A stretch of DNA of 38,930 nt from JBOGIF01 sp050742415 (GCA_050742415.1 JBOGIF010000061.1:1-38930); one strand, 5' to 3'. Shown: positions 24,890 to 33,074, counted from the stretch's first letter. Translations and numbers: made by a program. Notes: generated from the sequence alone by a model not told the origin.

Positions 24890-26649
24890 TTCGCCCGACG
24901 CCCGGGGTCATCGCCCGCATCGTCCCCGACGTGGGCGCGGTCACCAAAGCCTTTGACTATCTCGTCCCGCCCGAGATGGCGGCCGACGTGCGGGTCGGCA
25001 CGTTGGTGCGCATCCCCCTGCACGGACGGCGGGTGGGCGGCTGGGTGGTGGACCTTCCGGACCGCCCCGGGACGGACCGGGAGCTGCAGCCGGTCACCCG
25101 GGTCAGCGGATGGGGGCCGCCCGCGGAGGTGGTGGAGCTGGCCCGCTGGGCGGCTTGGCGGTGGGCCGGACGGCTCTCGGCGTTGCTGGGCACGGCGTCG
25201 CCGCCGCGGGCGGTCCGCCGGCTGCCGCCGACCCCTCCCGTCTCCAGCCGTGGTGAGTCCCTGGGCGACGGCCAGGGCTTGGTAGCGGAGGCGTTCGCCT
25301 TACCGGCCTCGGTAGTGCGCCTCGCACCGGCGGCCGACGTGGAGCCGCTGCTCGTCGCCGCCGCCCAGCGTGAGGACCCGCTCGTTCTGTTCCCGTCGCT
25401 CGGCGCGGCGCGTTTCTTCGCTGCTCGCCTGCGCCTGGCCGGCCACCGCGTGGCGGTGCTCCCGGACCAGTGGGCGGAGGCGGCGGCGGGCGGCTGCGTA
25501 GCGGTGGGGGCGAGGGCGGCGGCGTGGGCGCCCCGACCGCGCCTCGGAGCCATCGTGGTGGTCGACGAGCACGACGAGGCCTACCAGCAGGAGCAGGCAC
25601 CTACCTGGAACGCCCGCGACGTGGCCCTGGAGAGAGCCCGCCGGGCCGGAGTGCCGTGCGTGCTCACGTCGCCGTGCCCATCGTTGGAGGCGCTGGAGGT
25701 CGCGGCGCTGGTGGCGCCCTCACGGGCGGAGGAGCGCGGCGGCTGGGCCCTCATCGACGTGGTCGACCGGCGCGCCGAGCCGCCGGGATCGGGCCTGTAC
25801 TCAGAGCGCCTGGTGGCCCTGGTGCGCCAGGCCGGTCCCGGCCGAAGGGTCGTATGCGTGCTCAACCGCAAGGGCCGGGCGCGCCTCCTGGCGTGCGGGT
25901 CCTGCGGCGAGCTCGCCCGCTGCTCTGCATGCGGGTCCTCGGTGGAGCAGGCGGAGCCGTCCGGGCTCACCTGCCGGCGCTGCGGCGCCCACCGGGAGGG
26001 CTTCTGCACGGCTTGCGGCAGCACCCGGATGAAGGCACTGCGGGTCGGAGTCACGCGCGCCCGGGAGGAGCTGGAGATGCTGGCCGGCCTGCCGGTGGCC
26101 GAGGTCACCGCCGAGACCGCGGCCGGCCCGCCTCCCGAGGCTCCGGTTCTCATCGGCACCGAGGCGGTGCTGCACCGGGTGGCCGGCGCCTCGGCGGTGG
26201 CCTTCCTCGACATCGACCAGGAGCTGCTGGCCCCCCGCTATCGCGCCGCCGAACAGGCCTTTGCCCTGCTGGCTCGGGCCGCCCGGCTGGTCGGGCCCCG
26301 GGACGGCGGTGGGCGGGTGCTGTTGCAGACACGCCTGGGAGGCCACGAGTCGATCGACGCCGCCCTGCACGCCGATCCGTCCCGGCTGGCCGTGGCCGAA
26401 CGGGCCCGCCGCGCCGCCCTCGGACTCCCGCCGGAATCGGCGGTCGCCGTCGTGTCGGGCGCCGCCGCCCCTGCTTTCGTCAGCGGCCTGGATGCCGCCG
26501 CGCACGCGGGGGTCGCGGTGGCCGGCCCGAGCGCCGACGGTCGCTGGATGGTGAAGGCTGCCGACCACCGAACGCTCTGCGATGCCCTCGCGGCCGTCGC
26601 CCGCCCGCCGGGGCGGCTCCGGGTCGAGGTCGACCCCCTCAGGGCCTAG
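24889..26649 (+). CDS. priA: Primosomal protein N' (PriA-like), actinobacterial form lacking Walker A
   Basis: 586 residues if begun at ATT 24889. PriA restarts stalled replication forks. The N-terminal 3'-DNA-binding part includes RIVPDVGAVTKAFDYLVPPEM; a zinc-binding block of paired cysteines (CGSCGELARCSACG and later CRRCG, CTACGS) lies at about 335-380. No GxxGxGK(S/T) Walker A motif is visible where it should be (near DPLVLFPSLGAARFF), while VVVDEHDEAYQQ resembles motif II. Actinobacterial PriA proteins are known to be so degenerate and are probably not helicases. The first canonical start, GTG 24931, would cut the conserved N-terminus; ATT 24889 or CTG 24886 would preserve it. Confidence 0.88.
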   Translation: MRPTPGVIARIVPDVGAVTKAFDYLVPPEMAADVRVGTLVRIPLHGRRVGGWVVDLPDRPGTDRELQPVTRVSGWGPPAEVVELARWAAWRWAGRLSALLGTASPPRAVRRLPPTPPVSSRGESLGDGQGLVAEAFALPASVVRLAPAADVEPLLVAAAQREDPLVLFPSLGAARFFAARLRLAGHRVAVLPDQWAEAAAGGCVAVGARAAAWAPRPRLGAIVVVDEHDEAYQQEQAPTWNARDVALERARRAGVPCVLTSPCPSLEALEVAALVAPSRAEERGGWALIDVVDRRAEPPGSGLYSERLVALVRQAGPGRRVVCVLNRKGRARLLACGSCGELARCSACGSSVEQAEPSGLTCRRCGAHREGFCTACGSTRMKALRVGVTRAREELEMLAGLPVAEVTAETAAGPPPEAPVLIGTEAVLHRVAGASAVAFLDIDQELLAPRYRAAEQAFALLARAARLVGPRDGGGRVLLQTRLGGHESIDAALHADPSRLAVAERARRAALGLPPESAVAVVSGAAAPAFVSGLDAAAHAGVAVAGPSADGRWMVKAADHRTLCDALAAVARPPGRLRVEVDPLRA

Positions 26650-26662
26650 CCTTCACCCCGCC

Positions 26663-27169
26663 GTGGCCGCCTATTCCATACGCGTGTTCGGCGATCCGGT
26701 CCTCCGCCAGCCGGCATCGCCGGTGGACGACATCGACGAGAACCTCGTCCGGCTGGCCGACGACATGCTCGCTGTCATGTACGAAGCGCCCGGCGTCGGC
26801 CTGGCCGCCCCGCAGGTGGGGGTCCAGAAGCGGTTCTTCGTCTACGACATCGGCGACGGCCCACAGGCCGTCGTAAATCCCACGCTGACCGGCCACCAGG
26901 GCGAATGGGAGTACGAGGAGGGCTGCCTGTCAGTGCCCGACCTCCACTGGCCGATCATCCGGCCGAAGGAGGTCCACCTGACCGGTTGGGACCTCGACGG
27001 CAAGGAGATCTCGGTGGAGGGCGACGAGCTGCTCGGCCGCCTGTTCCAGCACGAGGTGGACCACCTCGACGGGATGCTGCTGCTCGAGCGACTCGACAAA
27101 GGACAGAGGAAGCAGGCCAATCGGACCCTCCGGAAGCGCGCGTTGGGCCTCGACGGGCTGGCCGGGTAG
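26663..27169 (+). CDS. def: Peptide deformylase
   Basis: Removes the formyl group from nascent N-terminal methionine. 168 residues from GTG 26663. All three family motifs are present: GVGLAAPQVG at 44-53, EEGCLSVP with metal ligand C88, and QHEVDHLDG with H130, E131 and H134. The pairing with fmt downstream is standard, since fmt adds the formyl group that def removes. A longer upstream frame would lie inside priA. The gap to priA is 13 nt and to fmt 6 nt. Confidence 0.95.
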   Translation: MAAYSIRVFGDPVLRQPASPVDDIDENLVRLADDMLAVMYEAPGVGLAAPQVGVQKRFFVYDIGDGPQAVVNPTLTGHQGEWEYEEGCLSVPDLHWPIIRPKEVHLTGWDLDGKEISVEGDELLGRLFQHEVDHLDGMLLLERLDKGQRKQANRTLRKRALGLDGLAG

Positions 27170-27175
27170 GCCGCG

Positions 27176-28057
27176 CTGCGCCTCGCTTACCTCGGGACCC
27201 CGGGTCCGGCCGTCGGGCCGCTGCAGGCCCTGGTCGAAGCCGGCCACGAGATCGTCGTGGTCGTGACCCAGCCCGACCGTCGCCGAGGCCGGGGGGCGGC
27301 CCTGGTCCCGAGCCCGGTCAAGGCAGCCGCCTCGGAGCTGGGCCTGGCGGTCACCGAGAGAGTCGAAGACGTCGTGGCCGCGGATGCCGAGCTCGGCGTG
27401 GTGGTGGCGTTCGGCAGGTTGATCCGGCCCAACGTCCTCTCGGCCGTGCCGATGGTGAACCTGCACTTCTCCCTCCTGCCGCGCTGGCGCGGAGCCGCTC
27501 CGGTGGAGCGGGCCATCCTGGCCGGCGACGAGACCACCGGGGTCTGCGTCATGGCGCTCGACGAGGGCCTGGACACCGGGCCCGTGTACGAGTGCGCGAG
27601 CGTGGTCGTCGGCACGGAGACCACTGCCGACGAGCTGCGGTCGGAGCTGGCCGGAATCGGCGGCACCATGCTGGTAAGGCTGCTGGCCGAGGGCCTGCCC
27701 GAACCTCGATCCCAGGTGGGAGAAGCCACCTATGCCCGCAAGTTGGAGCCGGCGGAGCACCACCTCGACTGGTCGAGGCCCGCCTCCCACTTGCACCGGG
27801 TAGTGCGGCTCGGCCAAGCATGGACCACGTTGCGGGGCCGGCGGCTGCGGGTCCTGCGGGCGGCGGTGGCCGACGTTCCGGGCCTGCCCCCCGGCCGGCT
27901 CGACCCGGACACCCTTTCGGTGGGCACGGCCGAGGGGGCGCTCGCCCTCGTCGAGGTCCAGCCCGAGGGCCGGGCACCGCAGGCGGCGGCGGCGTGGCGC
28001 AACGGTGCGCGACTCCGGCCCGGCGAGGTCCTCGGCGAGGGAACCGCATCCCGATGA
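27176..28057 (+). CDS. fmt: Methionyl-tRNA formyltransferase (probable CTG start)
   Basis: Formylates initiator Met-tRNA using 10-formyl-THF. The hydrolase domain shows VTQPDRRRGRG, VNLHFSLLPRWRGAAPV with N95 and H97 in the family positions, and D133 in LDEGLDTGPVY; the C-terminal tRNA-binding domain follows RKLEPAEHHLDW. Homology clearly begins at RLAYLGTPG, directly after a codon CTG at 27176; an in-frame TAG at 27167 leaves only GCC and GCG before it, so CTG is the sole plausible start. The next canonical codon, GTG 27257, would delete the first ~27 residues of the Rossmann fold. 293 residues; ATGA links to the next gene. Confidence 0.93.
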   Translation: MRLAYLGTPGPAVGPLQALVEAGHEIVVVVTQPDRRRGRGAALVPSPVKAAASELGLAVTERVEDVVAADAELGVVVAFGRLIRPNVLSAVPMVNLHFSLLPRWRGAAPVERAILAGDETTGVCVMALDEGLDTGPVYECASVVVGTETTADELRSELAGIGGTMLVRLLAEGLPEPRSQVGEATYARKLEPAEHHLDWSRPASHLHRVVRLGQAWTTLRGRRLRVLRAAVADVPGLPPGRLDPDTLSVGTAEGALALVEVQPEGRAPQAAAAWRNGARLRPGEVLGEGTASR

Positions 28058-28533
28058 GCCTGCGGGCGAAGGTGCTCACCGTCTCCGACGGGGTGGTGGC
28101 CGGGACGCGCCAGGACCGCTCCGGGCAGGCGCTGGTCGAATGCCTCGCTGCCGCCGGGTTCGAGGTGGCCGACCGGCGGGTCGTGGCCGACGGGGTGGAC
28201 TCGGTGGCTGCGGCCGTGGGTGACCTGGCCGACGGGTTCACCGGGCTGGTGGTCACCACCGGCGGCACCGGCTTCGCGCCCCGAGACCTCACGCCGGAAG
28301 GCACTCGGCGGGTGATCGAACGCGAGGCTCCGGGGCTGGCCGAGGCCTCCCGGCTGGCGAACCCTACGAAGGGCCGCTTGTCGCGCGGGGTGGCCGGCAT
28401 CGTGGGCCGCTGCGTCGTGCTCAACACGCCCGGATCCGCGGCCGGGGCGGTGGAGTGCCTCGAAGCCGTCCTCGACGTCCTGCCCCATGCCATCGCCCTG
28501 CTCGCCGACGAGCCCACCGCCCATCCGGAGTGA
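28054..28533 (+). CDS. MogA/MoaB-type molybdenum cofactor domain protein
   Basis: 159 residues, a single MoCF-binding domain. LTVSDGVVAGTRQDRSGQAL and VTTGGTGFAPRDLTPEGTRRVI match the molybdopterin-binding motifs of MogA/MoaB, which adenylate molybdopterin before Mo insertion. A PG-x-GAVEC-like motif (LNTPGSAAGAVECLEAVL) follows. Whether it is mogA-like or moaB-like cannot be decided. No other molybdenum genes are nearby. It occupies the place between fmt and ribD where mycobacteria have rsmB and rpe. ATG 28054 overlaps fmt; the GTGA at its end couples it to ribD. Confidence 0.9.
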   Translation: MSLRAKVLTVSDGVVAGTRQDRSGQALVECLAAAGFEVADRRVVADGVDSVAAAVGDLADGFTGLVVTTGGTGFAPRDLTPEGTRRVIEREAPGLAEASRLANPTKGRLSRGVAGIVGRCVVLNTPGSAAGAVECLEAVLDVLPHAIALLADEPTAHPE

Positions 28534-29510
28534 GCGCCGAGGACCACGCGTGGATGGCCCGGGCGGTCGAGCTGGCCGCCTCGGTGCGCGCCACCACTTC
28601 GCCGAACCCCTGGGTGGGTTGTGTGGTGGTGGCCGGCGACAAGGTCTTCGAGGGCGCCACTCAGCCACCGGCAGGCCCGCACGCCGAAGCCATGGCGCTC
28701 GCCGATGCCGGCGCCCATGGGGCCGGCGCCACGCTCTACTGCACTCTGGAGCCCTGCTCGCGACAAGGCCGGACTCCACCGTGCACCGACGCCATCGTCG
28801 CCGCCGGAGTCTCCCGAGTAGTGGTGGCGATTGAGGACCCGGACCCCGGCGAGCGGGGCGCGGGCATCGCTGCGTTGCGTGCGGCGGGCGTCCGGGTCGA
28901 CACGGGCATCGCCGAGGACGAGGTCGTCGCCCAGCTCGCTCCGTACGCCAAGCACCGGCTGACCGGCCGGCCGTGGGTCGTGCTCAAGCTGGCTGCCACC
29001 CTTGACGGGCGTACCGCCGCGCCCGACGGCACCAGTAGATGGATCACCGGGCCCGAGGCGCGCGCCGACGCCCACCGGCTGAGGGCCGAGAGCGACGCCG
29101 TGGTCGTCGGCTCCGGCACCGTCGCCGCCGACGACCCGGCGCTGACCGTGCGCCACGTCGAGGGGAGCGACCCGCTCCGTGTCGTGCTCGGTCGGGCGCC
29201 CGCCGACGCCCGAGTCCAGCCGGCACTGGAGATGGAAGGTGAGCTCGGGGGCGTGCTCGACGAGCTCGGTTCGCGCGGCGTGCTCCAGGTCCTGGTCGAA
29301 GGAGGGGCCACCGTGGCCGGCTCGTTCCACCGCGCCGGCCTCGTCGACCGCTACGTCCTGTACCTGGGCCCCGCGCTGCTCGGGGGAGACGACGGCAGGC
29401 CGGTCCTTGCCGGCCCGGGCGCGCCGACCATGGCACACGTCTGGCGCGGGCGGATCGTCTCCGTGGACCGACTTGGGGACGACCTTCGGGTCGAGCTGGC
29501 TCCGTCGTGA
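28530..29510 (+). CDS. ribD: Bifunctional riboflavin deaminase/reductase RibD, with a shortened reductase domain
   Basis: Performs the second (deamination) and third (side-chain reduction) steps of riboflavin synthesis. 326 residues. The N-terminal zinc deaminase has H51-A-E53 and C76/C85 in LEPCSRQGRTPPC. The reductase domain starts near 140 (RPWVVLKLAATLDGRTA) with SDAVVVGSGTV and LVEGGATVAGSF. Between RVVLGRAPADARVQ and LGGVLDELGSRGV only about a dozen residues remain where most RibD proteins have some 30-40 more, including a strand. The frame is intact, so this may be a lineage-specific compact form. GTG 28530 overlaps the preceding gene by 4 nt. Confidence 0.92.
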   Translation: MSAEDHAWMARAVELAASVRATTSPNPWVGCVVVAGDKVFEGATQPPAGPHAEAMALADAGAHGAGATLYCTLEPCSRQGRTPPCTDAIVAAGVSRVVVAIEDPDPGERGAGIAALRAAGVRVDTGIAEDEVVAQLAPYAKHRLTGRPWVVLKLAATLDGRTAAPDGTSRWITGPEARADAHRLRAESDAVVVGSGTVAADDPALTVRHVEGSDPLRVVLGRAPADARVQPALEMEGELGGVLDELGSRGVLQVLVEGGATVAGSFHRAGLVDRYVLYLGPALLGGDDGRPVLAGPGAPTMAHVWRGRIVSVDRLGDDLRVELAPS

Positions 29511-29525
29511 GCCATCCTTGTCCTC

Positions 29526-30083
29526 GTGTTCACCGGGATGGTCGAGGAGGTCGGGACGTTCGCCGGGCGCGACGGCCCGCGCCTGCGGTTCGACGCCCGC
29601 AGGGTTCTGGACGACGCGGTCGTCGGCGCGTCCATCGCTGTCAACGGCTGCTGCCTCACGGTCGTGGGCCTCGGTCCCGGGTGGTGGGAGGCCGAGCTGA
29701 GCGACGAGACGGTGGCCCGGACGAGTCTCGGCGGCCTCGCACCCGGCGACGCCGTCAACCTGGAGCGTCCGCTACGAGCAGGCGACCGGTTCGGCGGCCA
29801 CCTGGTTCAGGGCCACGTCGACGGTGTCGGCCGGGTGCTGGCGCCAGCGCCGGAGCTGGCCGTGCAGGCGCCGTCCACCCGTCACGTGGTGGCGAAGGGA
29901 TCGATATCGGTCGACGGGGTCAGCCTCACGGTGGTTGACTTGTCCGGCGACGCCTTCACGGTGGCCGTGATCCCGCACACGGCGGCGGTCACGACCCTCG
30001 GCCATCGCAGGGTCGGCGACCTGGTCAACCTGGAGTTCGACCTGGTCGCCAAGTACGTCGAGCGTCTCCTGGAAGGAAGGTAG
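29526..30083 (+). CDS. ribE: Riboflavin synthase, alpha chain
   Basis: Dismutates two 6,7-dimethyl-8-ribityllumazine molecules to riboflavin. 185 residues in two similar barrel halves: MFTGMVEEVG starts the first, with SIAVNGCCLTVV; GGHLVQGHVDGVGRV starts the second, with SISVDGVSLTVVD. GTG 29526 gives the exact family N-terminus and lies 15 nt after ribD. The gene is called ribE, ribC or risA depending on species. It is followed two bases later by ribBA. Confidence 0.95.
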   Translation: MFTGMVEEVGTFAGRDGPRLRFDARRVLDDAVVGASIAVNGCCLTVVGLGPGWWEAELSDETVARTSLGGLAPGDAVNLERPLRAGDRFGGHLVQGHVDGVGRVLAPAPELAVQAPSTRHVVAKGSISVDGVSLTVVDLSGDAFTVAVIPHTAAVTTLGHRRVGDLVNLEFDLVAKYVERLLEGR

Positions 30084-30085
30084 CC

Positions 30086-31297
30086 GTGCCGTTCGCCCCG
30101 ATCGAGAGCGCCGTCGCCGCCTTCGGGCGCGGCGAGATCGTGGTCGTGGTCGACGACGCCAGCCGCGAGAACGAGGGCGACCTGATCATGGCCGCCGAGT
30201 TCGCCACGCCGGACCGCATCGCCTTCTTCCTGAGCCACACCTCCGGGGTGATCTGCATGCCCATGACCGGCGAGCACCTCGACCGCCTCGAGCTGCCCCC
30301 GATGGTCGTCGACAACACCGAGAGCAACCGCACGGCGTTCACCGTCTCGGTCGACTTCCGCCACGGGACGACCACGGGCATCTCGGCGGAGGACCGGGCC
30401 GCCACCATCGCCGCCCTGATCGACCCGGCCACCGGAGCCGCCGACCTGGCCCGGCCCGGCCACGTGTTCCCGCTGCGGTATCGCGAGGGTGGTGTTCTGA
30501 AGCGGGGCGGCCACACCGAGGCGGCCGTCGACCTCGCCCGGATGGCGGGCCTGGAGCCGGCCGGGGTGCTGTGCGAGGTAGTCACCGAGGACAAGCGGTC
30601 CATGGCCCGCCTGCCCGACCTCGAGCGTTTCGCCGCCGCCCACGGTCTGCTACTGATCAGTATCGCGGACCTGATCCGGTACCGCCGCCAGTCCGAGAAG
30701 CTGGTCAAGCGCGTGGCCGAGGCCCGCATTCCCACCGAGTGGGGCGAGTTCAACGCCTACGTGTACGAGTCGCTGCTCGACGGCGACCAGCACCTCGCTC
30801 TGGTGCGCGGCGCGGTGCAGGGCACCGACAACGTCTTGGTGCGCGTCCACTCTGAGTGCCTCACCGGCGACGTCTTCGGCTCCCTGCGCTGTGACTGCGG
30901 GCTGCAGCTGGACACCGCCATCCGGCGCGTGGCCGAAGCCGGCATGGGGGTGGTCGTCTACCTCCGAGGCCACGAGGGCCGGGGCATCGGGATCGCCCAC
31001 AAGCTGCGGGCCTACTCCCTGCAGGACGAAGGGCGCGACACCGTCGACGCCAACCTCGACCTCGGCCTGCCCGTTGACAGCCGGGAGTACGGCATCGGCG
31101 CCCAGATACTCGTCGACCTCGGCATCACCACCATGCGCCTGCTGACCAACAACCCGGCCAAGTACGGCGGGCTGGAGGGCTACGGGCTGGAGATCGTCGA
31201 GCGCGTGCCGCTCCAGTCGGCGCCGAACCCCGAGAACATCGCCTACCTGCGTACCAAGAAGGCACGGCTCGGCCACCTGCTGGAAGGGCTGGAGTAG
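30086..31297 (+). CDS. ribBA: Bifunctional DHBP synthase / GTP cyclohydrolase II
   Basis: Supplies both precursors of riboflavin: DHBP from ribulose 5-phosphate and the pyrimidine from GTP. 403 residues. The RibB half has DDASRENEGDLIMAAEF, SGVICMPM, RHGTTTGISAEDRA and FPLRYREGGVLKRGGHTEAAVDL. The RibA half begins near 210 and carries the zinc cysteines C258, C269 and C271 (HSECLTGDVFGSLRCDCG), then RGHEGRGIG. GTG 30086 has GGAAGG upstream, overlapping the ribE stop region. Both halves look active. Confidence 0.96.
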   Translation: MPFAPIESAVAAFGRGEIVVVVDDASRENEGDLIMAAEFATPDRIAFFLSHTSGVICMPMTGEHLDRLELPPMVVDNTESNRTAFTVSVDFRHGTTTGISAEDRAATIAALIDPATGAADLARPGHVFPLRYREGGVLKRGGHTEAAVDLARMAGLEPAGVLCEVVTEDKRSMARLPDLERFAAAHGLLLISIADLIRYRRQSEKLVKRVAEARIPTEWGEFNAYVYESLLDGDQHLALVRGAVQGTDNVLVRVHSECLTGDVFGSLRCDCGLQLDTAIRRVAEAGMGVVVYLRGHEGRGIGIAHKLRAYSLQDEGRDTVDANLDLGLPVDSREYGIGAQILVDLGITTMRLLTNNPAKYGGLEGYGLEIVERVPLQSAPNPENIAYLRTKKARLGHLLEGLE

Positions 31298-31299
31298 CG

Positions 31300-31755
31300 G
31301 TGCGGATCGCCATCGTGGCCAGCCGGTTCAACCAGGTGGTCACCGACCAGCTGGTGGCCGGCGCCCGGTCCGCCCTGACGAGCCATGGCATCGAGGACTC
31401 GTCGATCGTCTCGGCGTCGGTCCCCGGGGCCTTCGAGCTACCGCTCGTGGCCCAGCGCCTGGCCGCCTCGGGCGAGGTCGACGCCGTGGTCTGTTTGGGC
31501 GCGGTCATCCGGGGCGCGACCGACCACAACATCCACATCGCCACCCAGTGCGCGGCCGGCCTCCAGCGGGTCCAGCTCGATACCGGCGTGCCGGTGGTCT
31601 TCGGCGTGCTCACCACCGACACCCTCGAGCAGGCCCTGGAGCGTGCCGGTGGCAAGGCCGGAAGCGATGCCTCCGAGAACAAGGGCTTCGAGGCGGCGGA
31701 GACGGCAGTCGAGATGGTGGGGCTCCTGCGACGGCTCCCCAAGGAAGTGGGCTAG
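31300..31755 (+). CDS. ribH: 6,7-dimethyl-8-ribityllumazine synthase
   Basis: Condenses the DHBP and pyrimidine products to lumazine; forms icosahedral or pentameric shells in other bacteria. 151 residues. Landmarks: IVASRFNQVVTDQL, SVPGAFELPLVAQRLA, CLGAVIRGATDHNIHIA (the H region near the active site) and VFGVLTTDTLEQALERAG followed by NKGFEAAETAVEM. GTG 31300 follows the ribBA stop by 2 nt. It finishes the riboflavin set; hisG follows 2 nt after its stop. Confidence 0.95.
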   Translation: MRIAIVASRFNQVVTDQLVAGARSALTSHGIEDSSIVSASVPGAFELPLVAQRLAASGEVDAVVCLGAVIRGATDHNIHIATQCAAGLQRVQLDTGVPVVFGVLTTDTLEQALERAGGKAGSDASENKGFEAAETAVEMVGLLRRLPKEVG

Positions 31756-31757
31756 GG

Positions 31758-32645
31758 ATGCTCAGGCTGGTGCTACCCAAGGGCTCGCTGGAGTCGGCCA
31801 CCCTCGAGCTGTTCGAGAGCGCAGACCTGCCCGTCGTCCGCTCGTCGTCGGTTGACTACCGCGCCTCCATCGACGACCCCCGTGTCGACGAGGTCCGGGT
31901 CCTACGCCCCCAGGAGATCCCGCGGTACGTAGCCGAGGGCCTCTTCGACCTGGGGATCACCGGCCGCGACTGGATCGAGGAGACCTCCAGCGACGTGGTG
32001 TCGCTCGGCCAGCTCCATTACTCCAAGGCCACGGCCCGGCCGGTGAGCATCGTGCTGGCGGTGGGCGCCGACTCGCCGGCGCGTTCCGCCGCCGACCTGC
32101 CGCAGGGGGTGAGGGTGTCGACCGAGTACCCCGAGCTGACCCGGCGCTTCTTCGAGAAGTTGGGCGTATACGCCGACATCCGGCTGTCCTACGGGGCCAC
32201 CGAGGCCAAGGTGCCCGACATCGTCGACGCCGTCGTCGACGTGACCGAGACCGGCCGCGCCCTGCGGGCGGCAGGCCTGAAGGTGATCGACACCATCCTG
32301 GTGAGCTTCACCGAGCTGATCGCCAACCGCGACGCCTACGAAGACCCCGAACGCCGCCACGCTATGACCCAGCTGCACACGCTCCTGCAGGGCACGCTCG
32401 AAGCGCGGGGCAAGGTGTTGGTCAAGCTGAACGTCGCTGAGGCCGACCTGGACCGGGTGATCGGGATCCTGCCCTCGCTGAAGGCGCCCACCGTCTCCAA
32501 GCTTTTCGGCAACGGCGCCTCGGGCGTCGCTTACGCCGTCGAGACCGTGGTTCCCAAGTCCCGGATCAACACCCTCATCCCGGCACTGAAGGACTGTGGC
32601 GCCAGCGACATCATCGAGCTACCGATCGCCAAGATCGTTCATTAG
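31758..32645 (+). CDS. hisG: ATP phosphoribosyltransferase, long form
   Basis: First step of histidine synthesis, joining ATP and PRPP. 295 residues, so this is the long homohexameric type with a C-terminal ACT-like regulatory domain (about 215-295, LEARGKVLVKLNVAEADLDRV and beyond) that binds histidine. MLRLVLPKGSLESATLELF and FDLGITGRDWI mark the start; DAVVDVTETGRALRAAGLKVI is the PRPP loop. In Streptomyces, hisE lies between ribH and hisG; here hisG follows ribH directly. A bipartite hairpin overlapping its 3' end and TTTT suggest transcription ends here. Confidence 0.95.
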   Translation: MLRLVLPKGSLESATLELFESADLPVVRSSSVDYRASIDDPRVDEVRVLRPQEIPRYVAEGLFDLGITGRDWIEETSSDVVSLGQLHYSKATARPVSIVLAVGADSPARSAADLPQGVRVSTEYPELTRRFFEKLGVYADIRLSYGATEAKVPDIVDAVVDVTETGRALRAAGLKVIDTILVSFTELIANRDAYEDPERRHAMTQLHTLLQGTLEARGKVLVKLNVAEADLDRVIGILPSLKAPTVSKLFGNGASGVAYAVETVVPKSRINTLIPALKDCGASDIIELPIAKIVH

Positions 32646-32658
32646 TAGCTCGCCTTTT
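32616..32658 (+). terminator. Terminator overlapping the end of hisG
   Basis: GAGCTAC (32616-32622) is complementary to GTAGCTC (32645-32651); just inside, CGATC (32623-32627) pairs with GATCG (32633-32637) around loop GCCAA, leaving a 7-nt bulge (TTCATTA) on one side. GCC and TTTT (32655-32658) follow. It would end the rib-his transcript before the convergent DUF1844 gene, whose stop lies at 32657-32659. The bulge weakens it. Confidence 0.5.
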
Positions 32659-33040
32659 AAGAGCGGCGCGTCGTCTCCACGTAGCCCAGCTGCAGGGCGG
32701 CGAGGGCGTCGCGCAGGGGGCGCTCGTGCTCGCCCAGCCGCTCGCCCAGCCGGTCGACGATGCCGGCCAGCGCATCGATCGCCAACCTGGCGGCGTCGAG
32801 GTCGGGCGACTCCTGGTCGAGGTGCAGCGCCGCCAGCTCGTACAGGGCGATGCAGTGGTTCACGATCACGGCGACTGCGGGTGTGCGCAGCAGCTGCTCC
32901 TGCATGTCGGCCATCCGTTGGGCCAGTTCCTGGAGCGCCTCTTCGTCGACGGGCATGTCGTCCACGCTGGGTTCGCCGGGTGGAGCGGCGGCTGGCTCAC
33001 GGGGGACGGGTCGCTCGCCGGACGGGGTCCACAGGGTCAT
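32657..33040 (-). CDS. DUF1844 family protein
   Basis: 127 residues, the only minus-strand gene I support. The core MQEQLLRTPAVAVIVNHCIA and the following YELAALHL, LAIDALAGIVDRLGERLGEH and RPLRDALAALQLGYV match DUF1844 proteins, small helical proteins of unknown function that in actinobacteria are often divergent from infC. The first ~35 residues are Pro/Glu rich and probably disordered. TAGGCT lies 6 nt before the ATG on the minus strand, with no Shine-Dalgarno, suggesting a leaderless mRNA. It converges on hisG with 11 nt between stops. Confidence 0.85.
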   Translation of the reverse strand: MTLWTPSGERPVPREPAAAPPGEPSVDDMPVDEEALQELAQRMADMQEQLLRTPAVAVIVNHCIALYELAALHLDQESPDLDAARLAIDALAGIVDRLGERLGEHERPLRDALAALQLGYVETTRRS

Positions 33041-33045
33041 GGTGC

Positions 33046-33052
33046 TAGCCTA
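33046..33052. promoter_or_regulatory. Overlapping divergent -10 boxes between the DUF1844 gene and infC
   Basis: The 7-mer TAGCCTA reads TAGGCT on the minus strand (33052-33047), 6 nt before the DUF1844 ATG, and TAGCCT on the plus strand (33046-33051), upstream of the infC leader. The minus-strand use is better supported by spacing, with a weak TTCCCG -35 at 33069-33074 and 16 bp between. No -35 is seen for the plus direction. Confidence 0.35.
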
Positions 33053-33074
33053 CGACCGAACTGAATAACGGGAA

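Noticed and set aside
26647..26652. TAGCCT as -10 box for def
   Set aside because: It lies 10 nt from GTG 26663, further than the other leaderless cases, includes the priA stop codon, and has no -35.
28455..28529. Longer N-terminus for ribD
   Set aside because: The extra 25 residues are Arg/Pro-rich, lie inside the preceding gene, and GTG 28530 gives the usual 4-nt overlap and family N-terminus.
29511..29525. Possible FMN riboswitch for the rib operon
   Set aside because: There is no non-coding leader before ribD or ribE long enough, and no conserved FMN-aptamer sequence was seen.
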